Counted from the stretch's first letter, positions 21,153 through 31,513 are shown. The stretch is DNA of 64,000 nucleotides from Janibacter endophyticus (GCF_016888335.1 NZ_JAFEJG010000004.1:2652930-2716929); one strand, 5' to 3'. The notes: generated from the letters alone by a model not told the origin. Program-made: numbers and translations.

Positions 21153-22007
21153 TCAGTGCTGACGCGAGTACGCGAGCTTGCGTCGGGCGATCTCGGCCGC
21201 CAGGCCGGCGCCGACCAGCCCGAGCAGGGCGAGCGGGGCGGCCGGTGAACCGAGCGGGCCACCGTCGGTGTGGACCACGCCCGGCGTCGGCGGGCCGGCG
21301 CCAGGCGGCGGCGTCGGGTCGCCACCCGTCGAGCTCGGCGGCGGCGTCGACGTGTCAGGCGGCGTGTCGTCGTCCTCATCGTCGCCGGTGGTCGACGTCG
21401 GAGGCGGCTCGGTGCCCGTAGGCGGCGTCGTCTCGCCGTCCGTCGTCGTGGTGGTCGTCGGCGGCGTCGTCCCGGCGTCCGTCGTCGTGGTGGTCGTCGG
21501 CGGCGTCGTCCCGGCGTCCGTCGTCGTGGTGGTCGTGGGCGGCTCCGTCGTGGTGGTGGTCGTGGGCGGCTCCGTCGTGGTGGTGGTCGTGGGCGGCTCC
21601 GTCGTCGTGGTGGTCGAGGTCGGTGGCGTCGTGGGCGTGACCTCGCCGTCACCGTCGCAGGCACCGTCAGCCCAGATGTCCTGGCCCTCGGCGTCCCAGT
21701 TCTGGCCGTCGAAGTGACGCGTCTCGCCCCGCCACGTGTAGGAGAAGGGGGGGATGATGTCGGCGCGGTGGCCCTCCTCGACGACGAGCTCCCCGTCGTC
21801 CGTGAGCTGGAGGTGCCCGTTGTACGTCCCGGCCTCGGAGGGCGCGATGGCGACGTAACCGTTGCCCGCGTCGTCGGGAGTCCCCGTCGCGTGGCAGATG
21901 TTGACGTGGGTCGCCGGATCGGCAGAAGCGACACCCGCGGCGAGAGTCAGGCCCCCGGCTGTCAGGACCAGCGCGGTCAGACCTGCACCAGCATGTCGTG
22001 CCCTCAT
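21153..22007 (-). CDS. secreted Thr/Pro-rich wall-associated protein with an ICHATG-type domain
   Basis: A 284-residue exported protein. A signal peptide (GLTALVLTAGGLTLAAGVAS, cleavage near ASA-DP at about residue 30) is followed by a globular domain with HVNICHATGTPDDAGNGYV and GHRADIIPPFSYTW. That layout recurs in secreted proteins of many actinobacteria; its function is unknown to me. Residues ~124-190 are tandem Thr/Pro repeats, then an acidic Pro-rich spacer and a C-terminal helix (APLALLGLVGAGLAAEIA) with positive tail. No LPXTG motif is present, so it is anchored by the helix or not sortase-linked. AAGGGGG lies about 10 bases before the ATG. Confidence 0.75.
   Translation of the reverse strand: MRARHAGAGLTALVLTAGGLTLAAGVASADPATHVNICHATGTPDDAGNGYVAIAPSEAGTYNGHLQLTDDGELVVEEGHRADIIPPFSYTWRGETRHFDGQNWDAEGQDIWADGACDGDGEVTPTTPPTSTTTTTEPPTTTTTTEPPTTTTTTEPPTTTTTTDAGTTPPTTTTTTDAGTTPPTTTTTTDGETTPPTGTEPPPTSTTGDDEDDDTPPDTSTPPPSSTGGDPTPPPGAGPPTPGVVHTDGGPLGSPAAPLALLGLVGAGLAAEIARRKLAYSRQH
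21420..21625 (-). repeat. coding tandem repeats (Thr-Pro stalk)
   Basis: Inside the secreted protein gene, 27-bp units (three, encoding EPPTTTTTT) and 39-bp units (two, encoding DAGTTPPTTTTTT) follow each other, with a related unit after them. The DNA repeats are near-identical. Length change by slippage or recombination would keep the frame and only alter stalk length. Confidence 0.85.
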
Positions 22008-22057
22008 ATGAAGTTTCCCCCTTGTGAGACCGAGCCAGGCCTCTCCCGGCTCCGAAC

Positions 22058-22079
22058 GACCCTCCCCAATGGAGGGGTC
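22058..22079 (-). terminator. hairpin after the folD-DUF3017 operon
   Basis: Two arms of eight to nine bases (GACCCTCC and GGAGGGGTC, one bulge) flank a four- to five-base loop 66 bases after the DUF3017 stop. It lies between that operon and the start of the secreted protein gene read in the same direction. Confidence 0.45.
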
Positions 22080-22144
22080 TCTCGCACACTTCTACCGGCA
22101 CCCGGGGCCGCGCCACACCCCTTCGGGCGTACTGCGACAGACGG

Positions 22145-22474
22145 TCAGGTGCGACGCAAGGCCAGCCCCGCGGTGAGGACCGCCGCCCCGAGCACGACGA
22201 GAGCGACGACGTCGAAGGCCCGCGAGCGCACGACGAGACCACCGGCCGTCCGCTCCGGCACGACGGCCCGGATCGCGGCGCCGAGCCACAGCGAGATCGC
22301 GAGAGCGACCACCGCCCACCGCAGCCGGTCGAAGGCCAGCAGCACGAGACCGCTGGCGCCCGCGAGGACGACGATCCACCAGGCTCCGAGCGTGCTCGTT
22401 GCGGGGGGCCGGACCTCGGCATCGATGACCCGAGCCTCGGTCTCGACCCCCATGGGGGGCTGCTCGTCGGGCAC
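22145..22474 (-). CDS. DUF3017 domain membrane protein
   Basis: A 109-residue protein with three hydrophobic segments (about residues 31-50, 52-70 and 86-105), matching the small DUF3017 family found next to folD in many actinobacteria. WIVVLAGASGLVLLAF and RWAVVALAISLWLGAAIRAV are typical. Function is not known. The GTG start is 7 bases after the folD stop, so it is the last gene of the purine/folate operon. Confidence 0.8.
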   Translation of the reverse strand: MPDEQPPMGVETEARVIDAEVRPPATSTLGAWWIVVLAGASGLVLLAFDRLRWAVVALAISLWLGAAIRAVVPERTAGGLVVRSRAFDVVALVVLGAAVLTAGLALRRT

Positions 22475-22481
22475 GTCGGCC

Positions 22482-23348
22482 TCAGAGCTGACGTTCGGCG
22501 GCAGCGACGACGTTGCTCAGGAGCATGGCGCGCGTCATCGGGCCGACCCCACCGGGGTTGGGGCTGATCCAGCCGGCGACCTCGGCGACGTCGGGCGCGA
22601 CATCACCGGCGACCACGCTGCGGCCGTCCTCGGCGACGACCCGGCTGACGCCGACGTCGAGCACCGCTGCACCCGGCTTCACCATGTCCTTGGTGATGAT
22701 GCCGGGCACGCCGGCCGCGGCGACCACGATGTCGGCCTGCCTGACCTCGGCGGCGAGGTCGCGCGTCCCCGTGTGGCACGAGACCGTCGTCGCGTTCTCG
22801 CTGCGTCGGGTGAGGATGAGGCTCAGCGGGCGGCCGACGGTGATGCCACGGCCGACGATGGCGACGTGCGCACCGGCGATCGGCACGTCGTAACGGCGCA
22901 GCAGCTCGACGCAGCCCACGGGCGTGCACGGCAACGGCGCCTCCTTGCCGAGGACGAGCCAGCCGAGGTTCGTCGGGTGCAGCCCGTCGACGTCCTTGAC
23001 CGGGTCGACGGCCGAGAGGATCGCGTTCTCGTCCAGACCCGTCGGCTGCTGGACGATGAAGCCGGTGCAGGCCGGGTCCTCGTTGAGCCCGTGGACGACC
23101 TCGAGCACCTCCTCGAGCGTCGCTGTCGCCGGCAGGTCATGGCGGATGCTCGTGATGCCGATCTCGGCGCAGTCCTTGTGCTTCGCGCCGACGTACCAGT
23201 GGCTCCCCGGGTCGTCACCGACGAGGACGGTGCCCAGCCCGGGCGTGATACCGCGCTCCTTGAGGGCGGCGACCCGCACCGCCAGCTCGCGCTTGATGTC
23301 GGCCAGCACGGCCTTGCCGTCGAGGATTGTCGCTGTCACGGCACTCAT
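22482..23348 (-). CDS. folD: bifunctional methylenetetrahydrofolate dehydrogenase/cyclohydrolase
   Basis: A 288-residue cytoplasmic enzyme interconverting methylene-, methenyl- and formyl-tetrahydrofolate, feeding the formyl donor used by PurN and PurH upstream in the operon. Motifs: [18 protein letters not shown] with the catalytic lysine region, [38 protein letters not shown] (NADP loop), and [14 protein letters not shown]. The ATG overlaps the stop of the transporter gene (ATGA), favouring it. A GTG three codons later, with GAGG about 9 bases upstream, is an alternative start. Confidence 0.95.
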   Translation of the reverse strand: MSAVTATILDGKAVLADIKRELAVRVAALKERGITPGLGTVLVGDDPGSHWYVGAKHKDCAEIGITSIRHDLPATATLEEVLEVVHGLNEDPACTGFIVQQPTGLDENAILSAVDPVKDVDGLHPTNLGWLVLGKEAPLPCTPVGCVELLRRYDVPIAGAHVAIVGRGITVGRPLSLILTRRSENATTVSCHTGTRDLAAEVRQADIVVAAAGVPGIITKDMVKPGAAVLDVGVSRVVAEDGRSVVAGDVAPDVAEVAGWISPNPGGVGPMTRAMLLSNVVAAAERQL

Positions 23349-24316
23349 CCTCGCACCCGGCGCCGAGGCCGGGCGAACCACCCGGCGAGCGCAGCAGCGG
23401 CTAAGGTCACGGCGAGGCCGAGCACCATCGACAGGTTCACCTCGCGCCCGGCGGTGGGCCACAGCACGTCCACGAGCAGCGCCGACCCGAGCTGGCCGGT
23501 GAGCAGCGCGAGGCCGAAGACGAGGACCCCGACGTGCTGCACCGCCCACGCCGCGATCGCGATGTAGGCGATCCCGAGAAGGCCGCCCCACCACGCCCAC
23601 CACGGGACACCATCGAAGTCGGTCGGCGAGTAGCTACCACGACCGAGCTGGACCGCCGCGATGACGAGCAGGAGCGTCGTCCCGGTCGCGAAGTGCTGAG
23701 CCGTCGTCGACAGGACGTTGAGGCTCTCGAGGTTGACCCGGGCATTGACCCCCTGCTGCAGGGCGACCCCTCCCCCGACGAGGACGGCGAGGACGACCGG
23801 CAGGACGGCCAGGCCCCCTTCGCCCAGGGATCCGCTCACGGTGATGGCGACTCCGACGATCGCTAGTCCTGCGGCGAGCACGCGACCCAGAGCGACCGGG
23901 CGGCGCCCGCCCGGTCCGATGCCGAACCGGTCCACGACGAGCGCGTTGCCGGTCTGCCCGGCGACCGTGGCGACGGTGAAGACCGCGACCCCGACGAGCG
24001 GCACCGCATAGGTCTGGACGGCGACGAAGAGCGCGCCGCCCATGCCGCCGAGACATTGCCACCAGCGCAGCCTGCCCTCGCGCAGCGCGTCGCGGATCCG
24101 AGCGATCCCGGCGCGGATGTCCGGGACGACAAGGAGCGCCAGGAGCAGGAGGAGACCGGACCCGAAGCTGTAGACCGCTGCCTGGATCGGCGCCTCGATG
24201 GTGCGCGACAGCTCGCCGTTCATCCGGGACTGCCCGGTGACGAGGACCCCGCCGAGGGTGGCCGCGACGAGGGCGACCGCGTGCTGGGGATCGTCGTGCC
24301 GCTCGTCGGTGGCCAC
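23345..24316 (-). CDS. DMT-family transporter, duplicated DUF606/YdcZ type
   Basis: A 323-residue membrane protein with about ten helices, made of two homologous halves of roughly 150 residues. The first half has [20 protein letters not shown] and [20 protein letters not shown]; the second has [18 protein letters not shown] and [20 protein letters not shown]. The repeated GQ.G.AL.VD signature is that of DUF606 (YdcZ) in the drug/metabolite transporter superfamily, here fused as a tandem pair. Substrate is unknown. It sits 4 bases after purH and overlaps folD, so it is transcribed with purine genes. Confidence 0.85.
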   Translation of the reverse strand: MATDERHDDPQHAVALVAATLGGVLVTGQSRMNGELSRTIEAPIQAAVYSFGSGLLLLLALLVVPDIRAGIARIRDALREGRLRWWQCLGGMGGALFVAVQTYAVPLVGVAVFTVATVAGQTGNALVVDRFGIGPGGRRPVALGRVLAAGLAIVGVAITVSGSLGEGGLAVLPVVLAVLVGGGVALQQGVNARVNLESLNVLSTTAQHFATGTTLLLVIAAVQLGRGSYSPTDFDGVPWWAWWGGLLGIAYIAIAAWAVQHVGVLVFGLALLTGQLGSALLVDVLWPTAGREVNLSMVLGLAVTLAAAALAGWFARPRRRVRG

Positions 24317-24320
24317 GGGC

Positions 24321-25952
24321 TCAGTGAGCGAAGTGCCGGGTGCCCGTGAAGTAGAGCGTCACCCCGGCCGCCTGCGCGGCCTCGACGACCTCGGCGTCAC
24401 GCATCGAGCCACCGGGGGCGACGACAGCGCGGATTCCCGCATCGAGGAGGACCCGTAGCCCGTCGGCGAAGGGGAAGAAGGCGTCCGAGGCCGCGACGGC
24501 CCCTGTCGCCCGGTCCTCCCCGGCCCGGTTGACCGCGAGGTGGCAGGAATCGACCCGGTTGACCTGGCCCATGCCGACGCCGACCGACGCCTTGTCCTTC
24601 GCGAGGAGGATCGCGTTGGACTTCACGGCGCGCACCGCGCGCCACGCGAACTGCAGGTCGGCGAGGGTCGCCTCGTCGGCGGCCTCACCGGCCACGAGGG
24701 TCCAGCGCGACGCGTCGTCGCCGTACCCCTGAGTCGGCTTGTCGTCCTCGCCGCGCTCGATCTGCGCGTCGATGGCGTCGCGCTGCTGGACGAGCAGACC
24801 GCCGGAGACCGGCCGGGTCTCGAGGCCACCGGGGGTCGGCGCGGCGCACGTGATGAGGCGGATGTTCTTCTTCCCCGTGAGGACCGCGAGTGCGTCGTCG
24901 TCGAAGGCCGGAGCCACGACGACCTCGGTGAAGATGTCCTTGACGGTGTCGGCCATCGCCTTGGTCACGGGCCGGTTCGTCGCGATGATCCCGCCGAAGG
25001 CGCTCACCGGGTCGCAGTCGTGGGCCTTGCGGTGGGCCTCGGCGATGTCGGTGCCGACGGCGATGCCGCACGGGTTCGCGTGCTTGATGACGGCGACGGT
25101 CGGCTGGTCGCCGTGGTCGTAGGCGGCGCGGAGGGCCGCGTCGGCGTCGATGTAGTTGTTGTACGACATCGCCTTGCCGTGGAGCTGCTCGGCCTGCGCC
25201 AGGCCAGCCGCGCCCTCGGTGACGTAGATCGCGGCCGACTGGTGGGGGTTCTCGCCGTAGCGCAGGACGTCCTGACGGGTCCACGTCGCGCCCATCCAGG
25301 AGGGGAAGCCCGTGCCGTCGTCGGTGGCGACGTACTGGCTGCCCATCCACGACGCGACCGCGGTGTCGTACTCGGCGGTGTGGACGAAGGCCTGGGCGGC
25401 CAGAGCCTTGCGCTGCTCGAAGGTGAAGCCGCCCGAGCGGACCGCGCTCAGGACGTCGTCGTACCGGGCCGGGTCGACGACGACCGCAACGCTCGGGTGG
25501 TTCTTGGCGGCCGCGCGGACCATCGAGGGCCCGCCGATGTCGATGTTCTCGACGACCTGGTCGTGCTCGGCGCCCGAGGCGACGGTCTGGGCGAAGGGGT
25601 AGAGGTTGACGACGACCAGGTCGAAGGGGACGACCCCCAGCTCGTCGAGCTGGCTGAGATGGTCGGGCTTGCGGGTGTCGGCGAGCAGCCCGGCGTGGAC
25701 CATCGGGTGGAGGGTCTTGACCCGGCCCTCGAGGCACTCGGGGAATCCGGTGAGCTCCTCGACCTTCGTCACCGGCAAACCCAGGCCCTCGATGAGGGCA
25801 GCCGAGCCGCCAGTCGAGACGAGCTCCACCCCTTCGCCGGCGAGGCCACGGACGAGGTCCTCGAGGCCAGACTTGTCGAAGACCGAGACGAGGGCGCGGC
25901 GGACCGGGCGGACGTCCTCGGTGGGACCGGGCTGGGAGACGGTGACGGCCAT
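24321..25952 (-). CDS. purH: bifunctional AICAR transformylase/IMP cyclohydrolase
   Basis: A 543-residue enzyme for the last two steps of IMP synthesis. The N-terminal IMP cyclohydrolase (MGS-like) domain includes [35 protein letters not shown] and [20 protein letters not shown]. The C-terminal transformylase has [16 protein letters not shown], the catalytic [26 protein letters not shown] and [13 protein letters not shown]. The ATG was chosen because AGGAG lies 5 bases upstream; the longer frame adds only non-conserved residues. It follows purN after a 111-base gap, enough for a secondary promoter. Confidence 0.97.
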   Translation of the reverse strand: MAVTVSQPGPTEDVRPVRRALVSVFDKSGLEDLVRGLAGEGVELVSTGGSAALIEGLGLPVTKVEELTGFPECLEGRVKTLHPMVHAGLLADTRKPDHLSQLDELGVVPFDLVVVNLYPFAQTVASGAEHDQVVENIDIGGPSMVRAAAKNHPSVAVVVDPARYDDVLSAVRSGGFTFEQRKALAAQAFVHTAEYDTAVASWMGSQYVATDDGTGFPSWMGATWTRQDVLRYGENPHQSAAIYVTEGAAGLAQAEQLHGKAMSYNNYIDADAALRAAYDHGDQPTVAVIKHANPCGIAVGTDIAEAHRKAHDCDPVSAFGGIIATNRPVTKAMADTVKDIFTEVVVAPAFDDDALAVLTGKKNIRLITCAAPTPGGLETRPVSGGLLVQQRDAIDAQIERGEDDKPTQGYGDDASRWTLVAGEAADEATLADLQFAWRAVRAVKSNAILLAKDKASVGVGMGQVNRVDSCHLAVNRAGEDRATGAVAASDAFFPFADGLRVLLDAGIRAVVAPGGSMRDAEVVEAAQAAGVTLYFTGTRHFAH

Positions 25953-26063
25953 GAGGGCTCCTAGGGTAGGCGGTACTCCTCGGGCCGCACCCAGGCGGGC
26001 GATGCGCACCCTTCGTCCACTCCCCGGTGGTGACCCACCTTCGCCAGTCGTGATGCGACCAGC

Positions 26064-26639
26064 CTAGGCCGAGCGGTGCCGCTCCCCCAACTCGCGCAGG
26101 ACGCAGACGAGCATCTCCCGCTCGACGACCTTGATCCGCTCGTGGAGGCTCCCCTCGGTGTCGTCGTCCTCGACCGCCACCGCGCGCTGAGCGATGATCG
26201 GGCCGGTGTCGACGCCCGCGTCGACGTAGTGGCAGGTGCAGCCCGTCACCTTGACCCCGTGGGCCATGGCGTCGCGGACACCGTGGGCGCCGGGGAAGGA
26301 CGGCAGCAGCGCCGGGTGGGTGTTGATGACCCTGCCGCCGAAACGCTCGAGCACCGCCGGGCCGAGGATCTTCATGAAGCCGGCCGAGACGACGAGGTCG
26401 GGGTCGTGCGCCCCGATTGCGTCGGCGAGGGCCGCGTCCCAGCTCGCCCGGTCAGGGTGGTCGGCAACCGCGACGACGAAGGTGGGGACCCCCCTTCGCT
26501 CCGCGCGGTCCAGCCCGGCGATGGCCGGGCGGTCAGCGCCCACCGCGACGACCTCGCAGCCGAAGGACGGGTCCTCGCAGGCATCGAGGATCGCCTGGAG
26601 GTTAGTGCCGGAGCCGGAGACGAGGACGACGAGACGCAC
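26064..26639 (-). CDS. purN: phosphoribosylglycinamide formyltransferase
   Basis: A 191-residue enzyme that formylates GAR using 10-formyl-tetrahydrofolate in purine synthesis. VVLVSGSGTNLQAILDAC binds the phosphate, SAGFMKILGPAVLERFGGRV precedes the catalytic INTHPALLPSFPGAHG (Asn and His), and CHYVDAGVDTGPIIAQ supplies the conserved aspartate. The GTG start is the first codon consistent with the family. It follows DUF6350 by 22 bases and precedes purH. Confidence 0.96.
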   Translation of the reverse strand: MRLVVLVSGSGTNLQAILDACEDPSFGCEVVAVGADRPAIAGLDRAERRGVPTFVVAVADHPDRASWDAALADAIGAHDPDLVVSAGFMKILGPAVLERFGGRVINTHPALLPSFPGAHGVRDAMAHGVKVTGCTCHYVDAGVDTGPIIAQRAVAVEDDDTEGSLHERIKVVEREMLVCVLRELGERHRSA

Positions 26640-26661
26640 GGGGCGAATCTATCCCGCAGGG

Positions 26662-27864
26662 TCAGCGGCGCAGCCGCCACCAGTCGCGCGCGAGCATCAC
26701 AGCCGCGCCGATCCCGAGGGTGACGATCAGGGCGAGGACCATCCGCAACGCCGGGGCACCGATGTCAGCGAGGCGATCAGCCCCGAGCGAACCGCCACCG
26801 AGGGCGTCGAGCAGACCGAGCGTCACAGCCGCCACCCCGACAGCGGAGGCGACTGCCGAGGCCTTCGTCGAGGTGCGCGAGAGGCGCGGGAGGCCACGGA
26901 GCGCGTCACGCGCGACCCAGGCGCCGACGGCCACCGGCACGAGGACGACGGCCCGCACGACCCACGGGAAGGCACCCGGGTCGGGGTGGGCGGCGAGCAC
27001 CGGCACCATCGGCAGCAGCGAGGTCTGCGACTCCACCCACGTCGTGTCCGCGCCGAGCGAGACCGAGAAGCCGGGACCGGCGAGCCACGAGACGCCCCAG
27101 AGCGCGAGGTTGGGCAGCGAGAGCGCCTGCAGCGCACCGAGGAGGAGGCCACCACCCACCCCTGCGCCGAGCTCGGAGTGGACGTGCAGGACCCGGGAGA
27201 TGTGCAGCACGACCATCGCCACGACGAGGAGCGAGCCGACCGCGACCAGGGCCCCTGCCCCCTTGAGGCCGGGGACAAGCCCTCGGCGCAGCGACGCGGG
27301 CAGCCGCTCGGCCAGCGGCTCGACGAGAGCCGGCTGGGCCAGCACGAGAGCGAGGAGCGGCACGAGCAGCACCGGCAGGACGACGCTCAGCGCCCGCACG
27401 GCGAAGGGCCCCGCAGCGCTGACGGCCCACGCGAGGAGGGCCACGCCGGCGTAACCGCCGAGCCAGGCCAGGCAGCGGCGCAGGACGGGAGAGGCCAGCT
27501 GGTCGCGGACCCCACCCTCGACGAACGGGGACCCGTCGAGGTCGGTGAGGGAGCGGCGGGCGCCGAGCCGGGCGGCGACGACGACGGCCGCCAGGGCGAG
27601 CAGCGGCACGAGGGCGACGGTGGCCGCGCCGAGACCGAGGCGGGCCCCACCCAGGCCGAGCCAGACGGCAGACCCGGCGCCCACGGCCGAGCCCACCGGG
27701 CCACCTGCCGTGGTCACCGCGACGACCGTGACGAGGACGACGAGCGCCCACGACGCGAGCGCCGTCAGGGCACCGTGCGACGCCGCGGCGAGCTCAGGGC
27801 GCGAGTCCCCCTGCTCGTCGGCGGTCACGGCGCGGATGCGGTCGATGACGGTCATTGCTGCCAT
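26662..27864 (-). CDS. DUF6350 family membrane protein
   Basis: A 400-residue protein with about ten hydrophobic segments and very high Ala/Val/Leu content. Features such as LPNLALWGVSWLAGPGFSVS followed by SLLPMVPVLAAHPDPGAFPW match the DUF6350 family that lies beside purN/purH in actinobacteria. Its role is unknown; the PNLA.W...W..GPGF.V pattern is the conserved core. It is the first gene of the purine operon as I read it. A GTG or ATG a few codons inside (MTVIDRIR) is an alternative start. Confidence 0.78.
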   Translation of the reverse strand: MAAMTVIDRIRAVTADEQGDSRPELAAASHGALTALASWALVVLVTVVAVTTAGGPVGSAVGAGSAVWLGLGGARLGLGAATVALVPLLALAAVVVAARLGARRSLTDLDGSPFVEGGVRDQLASPVLRRCLAWLGGYAGVALLAWAVSAAGPFAVRALSVVLPVLLVPLLALVLAQPALVEPLAERLPASLRRGLVPGLKGAGALVAVGSLLVVAMVVLHISRVLHVHSELGAGVGGGLLLGALQALSLPNLALWGVSWLAGPGFSVSLGADTTWVESQTSLLPMVPVLAAHPDPGAFPWVVRAVVLVPVAVGAWVARDALRGLPRLSRTSTKASAVASAVGVAAVTLGLLDALGGGSLGADRLADIGAPALRMVLALIVTLGIGAAVMLARDWWRLRR

Positions 27865-27937
27865 CGTCGGTCACCCGGGCGAGGTCTCGCGGGAGCAACG
27901 CCGGGGAGTCGCAGAAGTCGCGCCCGGACAGCACAAC

Positions 27938-27973
27938 GCCGACCCGGGAGCAGGGGGTGTCGACCGGGTCGGC
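27938..27973. repeat. intergenic inverted repeat
   Basis: GCCGACCCGG and CCGGGTCGGC, ten bases each, are separated by 16 bases, upstream of the DUF6350-purN-purH operon and downstream of sucD. It could be a second terminator for sucCD or an operator for the purine operon; the sequence does not decide. Confidence 0.5.
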
Positions 27974-28080
27974 GCTGTACCTCGAACGATAGGCCCTCGA
28001 CCACGTCCGCATCAGCGAAGTCCGGGTGGTTCCGTTGAAATCTGCATCACATCCGCCGGGCGGTTCGCGCCCCGGCACGA

Positions 28081-28124
28081 CGAAGGGGGACCGTCGCGGG
28101 CTGACCCGCGGCGATCCCCCTTCG
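28081..28124 (-). terminator. sucCD terminator hairpin with paired CGAAGGGG octamers
   Basis: CGAAGGGGGA at the left pairs with TCCCCCTTCG at the right, and the inner CGCGGG/CCCGCG extends the stem around a four-base turn. It begins 20 bases after the sucD stop in the direction of transcription. No T-run follows. Confidence 0.75.
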
Positions 28125-28143
28125 TGCTGGGGAGACGTGAGCC

Positions 28144-29034
28144 TCAGCCGCCGAGACCCTTCATGATCTCGCGCATGAGCTCGGCCGTCTCCGACGGCGT
28201 CTTACCGACCTTGACCCCGGCGGCCTCGAGGGCCTCCTTCTTGGCCTGGGCGGTGCCCGACGAGCCGGAGACGATGGCGCCGGCGTGGCCCATCGTCTTG
28301 CCCTCGGGAGCCATGAAGCCCGCGACGTAGCCGACGACCGGCTTGGTCACGTTGTCCTTGATGTAGGCCGCGGCCCGCTCCTCGGCGTCGCCACCGATCT
28401 CGCCGATCATGACGATCGCGTCGGTCTCGGGGTCGTTCTCGAAGGCCTCGAGGCAGTCGATGTGCGTCGTGCCGATGATCGGGTCGCCACCGATGCCGAC
28501 ACCGGTCGAGAAGCCGAAGTCACGCAGCTCGTACATCATCTGGTAGGTCAGCGTGCCCGACTTGGACACGAGGCCGATCCGGCCGGGGCCGGCGATGTCG
28601 GCGGGGATGATGCCCGCGTTGGACTTGCCGGGGCTGATGATGCCCGGGCAGTTCGGGCCGATGATTCGGGTGCCCTTGCCCTTGGAGTAGTTGTAGAACT
28701 CCGCGGAGTCCTTGACCGCGATGCCCTCGGTGATGACGACGGCGAGGCCGATGCCCGCGTCGATCGCCTCGATGACGGCGCTCTTGGCGAAGGCCGGCGG
28801 CACGAAGACGACGGACACGTCAGCGCCGGTCTCCTTCATCGCGTCGGCGACGGAGCCGAAGACGGGGACCTGCTTGCCCTCCGGGAAGTCAACCGTCTGG
28901 CCGGCCTTCTTCGGGTTGACGCCACCGACGACGTCGGTGCCCGAGGCGAGCATGCGCGTCGTGTGCTTCATGCCCTCGGAGCCGGTCATGCCCTGGACGA
29001 TGACCTTGGAGTTCTCGTTGAGGAAGATTGCCAT
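28144..29034 (-). CDS. sucD: succinyl-CoA synthetase alpha subunit
   Basis: A 296-residue subunit that binds CoA and carries the phosphorylated histidine in the reversible succinyl-CoA to succinate step that makes ATP or [22 protein letters not shown] is the CoA-binding start, [20 protein letters not shown] follows, and [20 protein letters not shown] contains the active histidine. It lies 15 bases after sucC and ends the two-gene operon. Confidence 0.97.
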   Translation of the reverse strand: MAIFLNENSKVIVQGMTGSEGMKHTTRMLASGTDVVGGVNPKKAGQTVDFPEGKQVPVFGSVADAMKETGADVSVVFVPPAFAKSAVIEAIDAGIGLAVVITEGIAVKDSAEFYNYSKGKGTRIIGPNCPGIISPGKSNAGIIPADIAGPGRIGLVSKSGTLTYQMMYELRDFGFSTGVGIGGDPIIGTTHIDCLEAFENDPETDAIVMIGEIGGDAEERAAAYIKDNVTKPVVGYVAGFMAPEGKTMGHAGAIVSGSSGTAQAKKEALEAAGVKVGKTPSETAELMREIMKGLGG

Positions 29035-29049
29035 TGTTGTCTGCGTCCC

Positions 29050-30231
29050 TTACTTCGCGGCCAGCTCGGCGGCCTTGCGGGCCGCGCCGTCCATGGTCTC
29101 TTCGATGGTCACCAGCGGGTGGTTGAAGTCCGCCAGGATCTGGCGGCCCTCGACCACGTTGTTGCCGTCGAGGCGCACGACGAGCGGCTTGGAGGCCTCG
29201 TCCCCCAGGGTCTTGAGGGCGCCGACGATGCCGTTGGCGACCGCGTCGCACGCGGTGATGCCGCCGAAGACGTTGACGAAGACGGACTTGACCTGCTCGT
29301 CGTGGAGGATGACGTCGAGACCGTTGGCCATGACCTCGGCCGAGGCACCGCCACCGATGTCGAGGAAGTTCGCCGGCTTGCTCACGCCGTCGGTGTGGTC
29401 CTCGCCCGCGTAGGCGACGACGTCGAGGGTGCTCATGACCAGGCCCGCGCCGTTGCCGATGATGCCGACGTTGCCGTCGAGCTTGACGTAGTTGAGGCCC
29501 ATGCCCTTGGCCTTGGCCTCGAGCGGGTCGGCCGCGGCCTCGTCCTCGAGGGCGGCGTGGTCGGGCTGACGGAAGTCGGCGTTCGCGTCGAGCGTCACCT
29601 TGCCGTCGAGGGCGACGATGTCGCCGGCCTCGGTCTTGACGAGCGGGTTGACCTCGACGAGGGTCGCGTCCTCCTCGGAGTAGACCGTCCACAGCGTCTT
29701 GAGGACCGGTGCGACCTTCGCTGCGGTCTCCGCGTCGAAGCCGGCCGCCTCCACGATCTCCTGGGCCTTGGCGTCGTCGATGCCGACGTTGGGGTCGACC
29801 TCGACCTTGGCGAGCGCCTCGGGGCGCTCCTCGGCGAGCTGCTCGATGTCCATGCCGCCCTCGACGGAGCACATGGCGAGGTAGCTGCGGTTCGCGCGGT
29901 CGAGCAGGATCGAGAAGTAGTACTCCTCGGCGATCTGCGCGCCCTGGGCGATCATCACCTGGTGGACGGTGTGGCCCTTGATGTCCATCCCGAGGATGGC
30001 CTCGGCGTGCTGCTCGGCCTCGTCGACCGTCTTGGCGACCTTGACGCCGCCGGCCTTGCCTCGGCCGCCGGTCTTGACCTGTGCCTTGACGACGGTGACC
30101 CCGCCGCTCTTGGCACCGATCTCCTCGGCAGCGGCACGCGCCTCGGCCGGGGTGGTGGCGACGGCGCCGGCCAGGACCGGGACACCATGCTTCTCGAACA
30201 CGTCACGTGCTTGGTACTCGAAGAGATCCAC
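29050..30231 (-). CDS. sucC: succinyl-CoA synthetase beta subunit
   Basis: A 393-residue ATP-grasp subunit that determines nucleotide specificity and works with Suc[20 protein letters not shown] opens the domain, [20 protein letters not shown] binds nucleotide, [20 protein letters not shown] supplies metal ligands, and [18 protein letters not shown] with [10 protein letters not shown] and [12 protein letters not shown] form the C-terminal subdomain. The GTG start has GAGGA about 13 bases upstream; longer frames lack conservation. It is first in the sucCD operon. Confidence 0.97.
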   Translation of the reverse strand: MDLFEYQARDVFEKHGVPVLAGAVATTPAEARAAAEEIGAKSGGVTVVKAQVKTGGRGKAGGVKVAKTVDEAEQHAEAILGMDIKGHTVHQVMIAQGAQIAEEYYFSILLDRANRSYLAMCSVEGGMDIEQLAEERPEALAKVEVDPNVGIDDAKAQEIVEAAGFDAETAAKVAPVLKTLWTVYSEEDATLVEVNPLVKTEAGDIVALDGKVTLDANADFRQPDHAALEDEAAADPLEAKAKGMGLNYVKLDGNVGIIGNGAGLVMSTLDVVAYAGEDHTDGVSKPANFLDIGGGASAEVMANGLDVILHDEQVKSVFVNVFGGITACDAVANGIVGALKTLGDEASKPLVVRLDGNNVVEGRQILADFNHPLVTIEETMDGAARKAAELAAK

Positions 30232-30426
30232 GAGCGTTATCCGTCCTCTTTCTCGACACAGGGCCGACACGGTGGCGTGGCCCCGAAGGTGTACCTGCGA
30301 GCCTAGACCGCGAGGCGCGGGCCGGGCACACCCGGACCGGCCCTCGGGAACGCGATCCCCGTCAACGGTCGAAAGGGTCGGCAACCGGGCCCACGCACCC
30401 CGACCGGCGGTTACTGTCGGGAGACC

Positions 30427-31338
30427 ATGTCGCCGCTGCCGATCCACCTCCCGATCCCGGGCCCTCCGGTCGAGGAGCGCTTCGAGGGACTCGGGCAGAT
30501 GCTGCTCGAGCGGGCACGGGCGATGGCGAGCCCGCACGCGTTGCTCGGGTCGGTCATCGAGACGACCTGGGGACTGAGCCACATCGCGCTCTACCCCCTC
30601 GGCGCGATGGCGCCCAAGCGCGGCAGCGCCGGTCACCGCTACCGGATCGAGCACCTCTCCCCGCTCCAGCGCGGCCGGGTCGTCGCTGGGGTCGCGGAGA
30701 GCGGGACCCCGATCCTGCTGCTGCACGGCATGGCCGACAACCACTCGATCTTCGCGCTGCTGCGTCGCGGTCTGCAGCGACGGGGCTTCAGCCGGGTCTA
30801 CTCGATGAACTACTCCCCGCTCACCCAGGACGTGCGCACCGCGGCGGCCCAGCTGGCCCGGGAGGTCGAGGAGATCTGCGAGGAGACCGACTACGAGCGG
30901 ATCCACATCGTGGCGCACAGCCTCGGCGGCCTCATCGCCCGCTACTACGTCACCCGCCTCGGCGGTGACGAGCGGGTCCACACGGTCGTCACCCTCGGCT
31001 CGCCCCACCACGGGACGCACCTCGCCCGCCTCCTGCCGCTGCCGATCACCCGGCAGCTCTCCCCCGGCAGCCCCCTGGTGCGCGAGCTGGCCCGGCCGGT
31101 CCCGGGCTGCTCGACCCGCTTCCTCTGCTTCTGGTCCGACGTCGACGAGGCGATCTTCCCCGCGCACTACGCCGAGCTGCGCCACCCGGACCTCAAGGTC
31201 ACCAACGTCGAGCTCAGCGGGGCGGGCCACCTCTCCCTGCCGATCCTCCCGAGCATCACCCACCGGATCTGCACGAGCCTGACCCAGCTCGACCACGAGG
31301 GCGAGCCGACCGCCTCGGTCACCGCGATCGCCCCCTGA
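30427..31338 (+). CDS. alpha/beta-hydrolase, lipase/esterase family
   Basis: A 303-residue hydrolase. [19 protein letters not shown] holds the oxyanion-hole [19 protein letters not shown] the nucleophile elbow (Ser in HSLGG, about residue 163), and [20 protein letters not shown] the following strand. The aspartate is probably in FWSDVDEAI and the histidine in [13 protein letters not shown]. This matches the actinobacterial lipase/PGAP1-like group. No signal peptide is visible, though residues 1-60 are not part of the core and might associate with the membrane. It is divergent from sucC, with about 195 bases between. Confidence 0.85.
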   Translation: MSPLPIHLPIPGPPVEERFEGLGQMLLERARAMASPHALLGSVIETTWGLSHIALYPLGAMAPKRGSAGHRYRIEHLSPLQRGRVVAGVAESGTPILLLHGMADNHSIFALLRRGLQRRGFSRVYSMNYSPLTQDVRTAAAQLAREVEEICEETDYERIHIVAHSLGGLIARYYVTRLGGDERVHTVVTLGSPHHGTHLARLLPLPITRQLSPGSPLVRELARPVPGCSTRFLCFWSDVDEAIFPAHYAELRHPDLKVTNVELSGAGHLSLPILPSITHRICTSLTQLDHEGEPTASVTAIAP

Positions 31339-31364
31339 CCGTCACCCCCCTTCGCCCGCCCACC

Positions 31365-31384
31365 GCACGAGCCAAGGCTCCTAC
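31365..31384 (+). repeat. copy of the GCACGAGCC palindromic repeat (one arm decayed)
   Basis: GCACGAGCCAAGGCTC is identical to the left 16 bases of the family consensus; the last bases (CTAC) differ. It lies 27 bases after the lipase stop. Other copies are near 35.3 and 62.6 kb. Confidence 0.7.
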
Positions 31385-31420
31385 CTCCCTCTCGCCCGAC
31401 ACCGTGACCACTCACCGCTG

Positions 31421-31513
31421 ACGTGTCCTGCTGAGGTTCACCCTTGGCGCCACGAGATCTGGCGACGGACCCCCCTTCGCCTCCTCCAACCTCAGCAGTA
31501 CCCGACCGTCACG
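31421..31513 (+). repeat. ~95-bp intergenic element with CTGCTGAGGTTC inverted ends (copy A)
   Basis: The left end reads ACGTGTCCTGCTGAGGTTCA and the right end AACCTCAGCAGTACCCGAC. The ends are imperfect inverted repeats around a variable ~55-base centre containing GAGATCT. Related copies lie at 55121-55219 (reverse orientation) and 56085-56184. It encodes nothing, so it resembles a small non-autonomous or REP-like element. Confidence 0.7.

Noticed and set aside
21153-21300. LPXTG sorting signal at the C-terminus of the secreted protein
   Set aside because: The hydrophobic segment and basic tail are present but no LPxTG or similar motif precedes them.
21420-21625. CRISPR or structural repeat array
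   Set aside because: The units keep the reading frame and encode Thr-Pro repeats in an exported protein.
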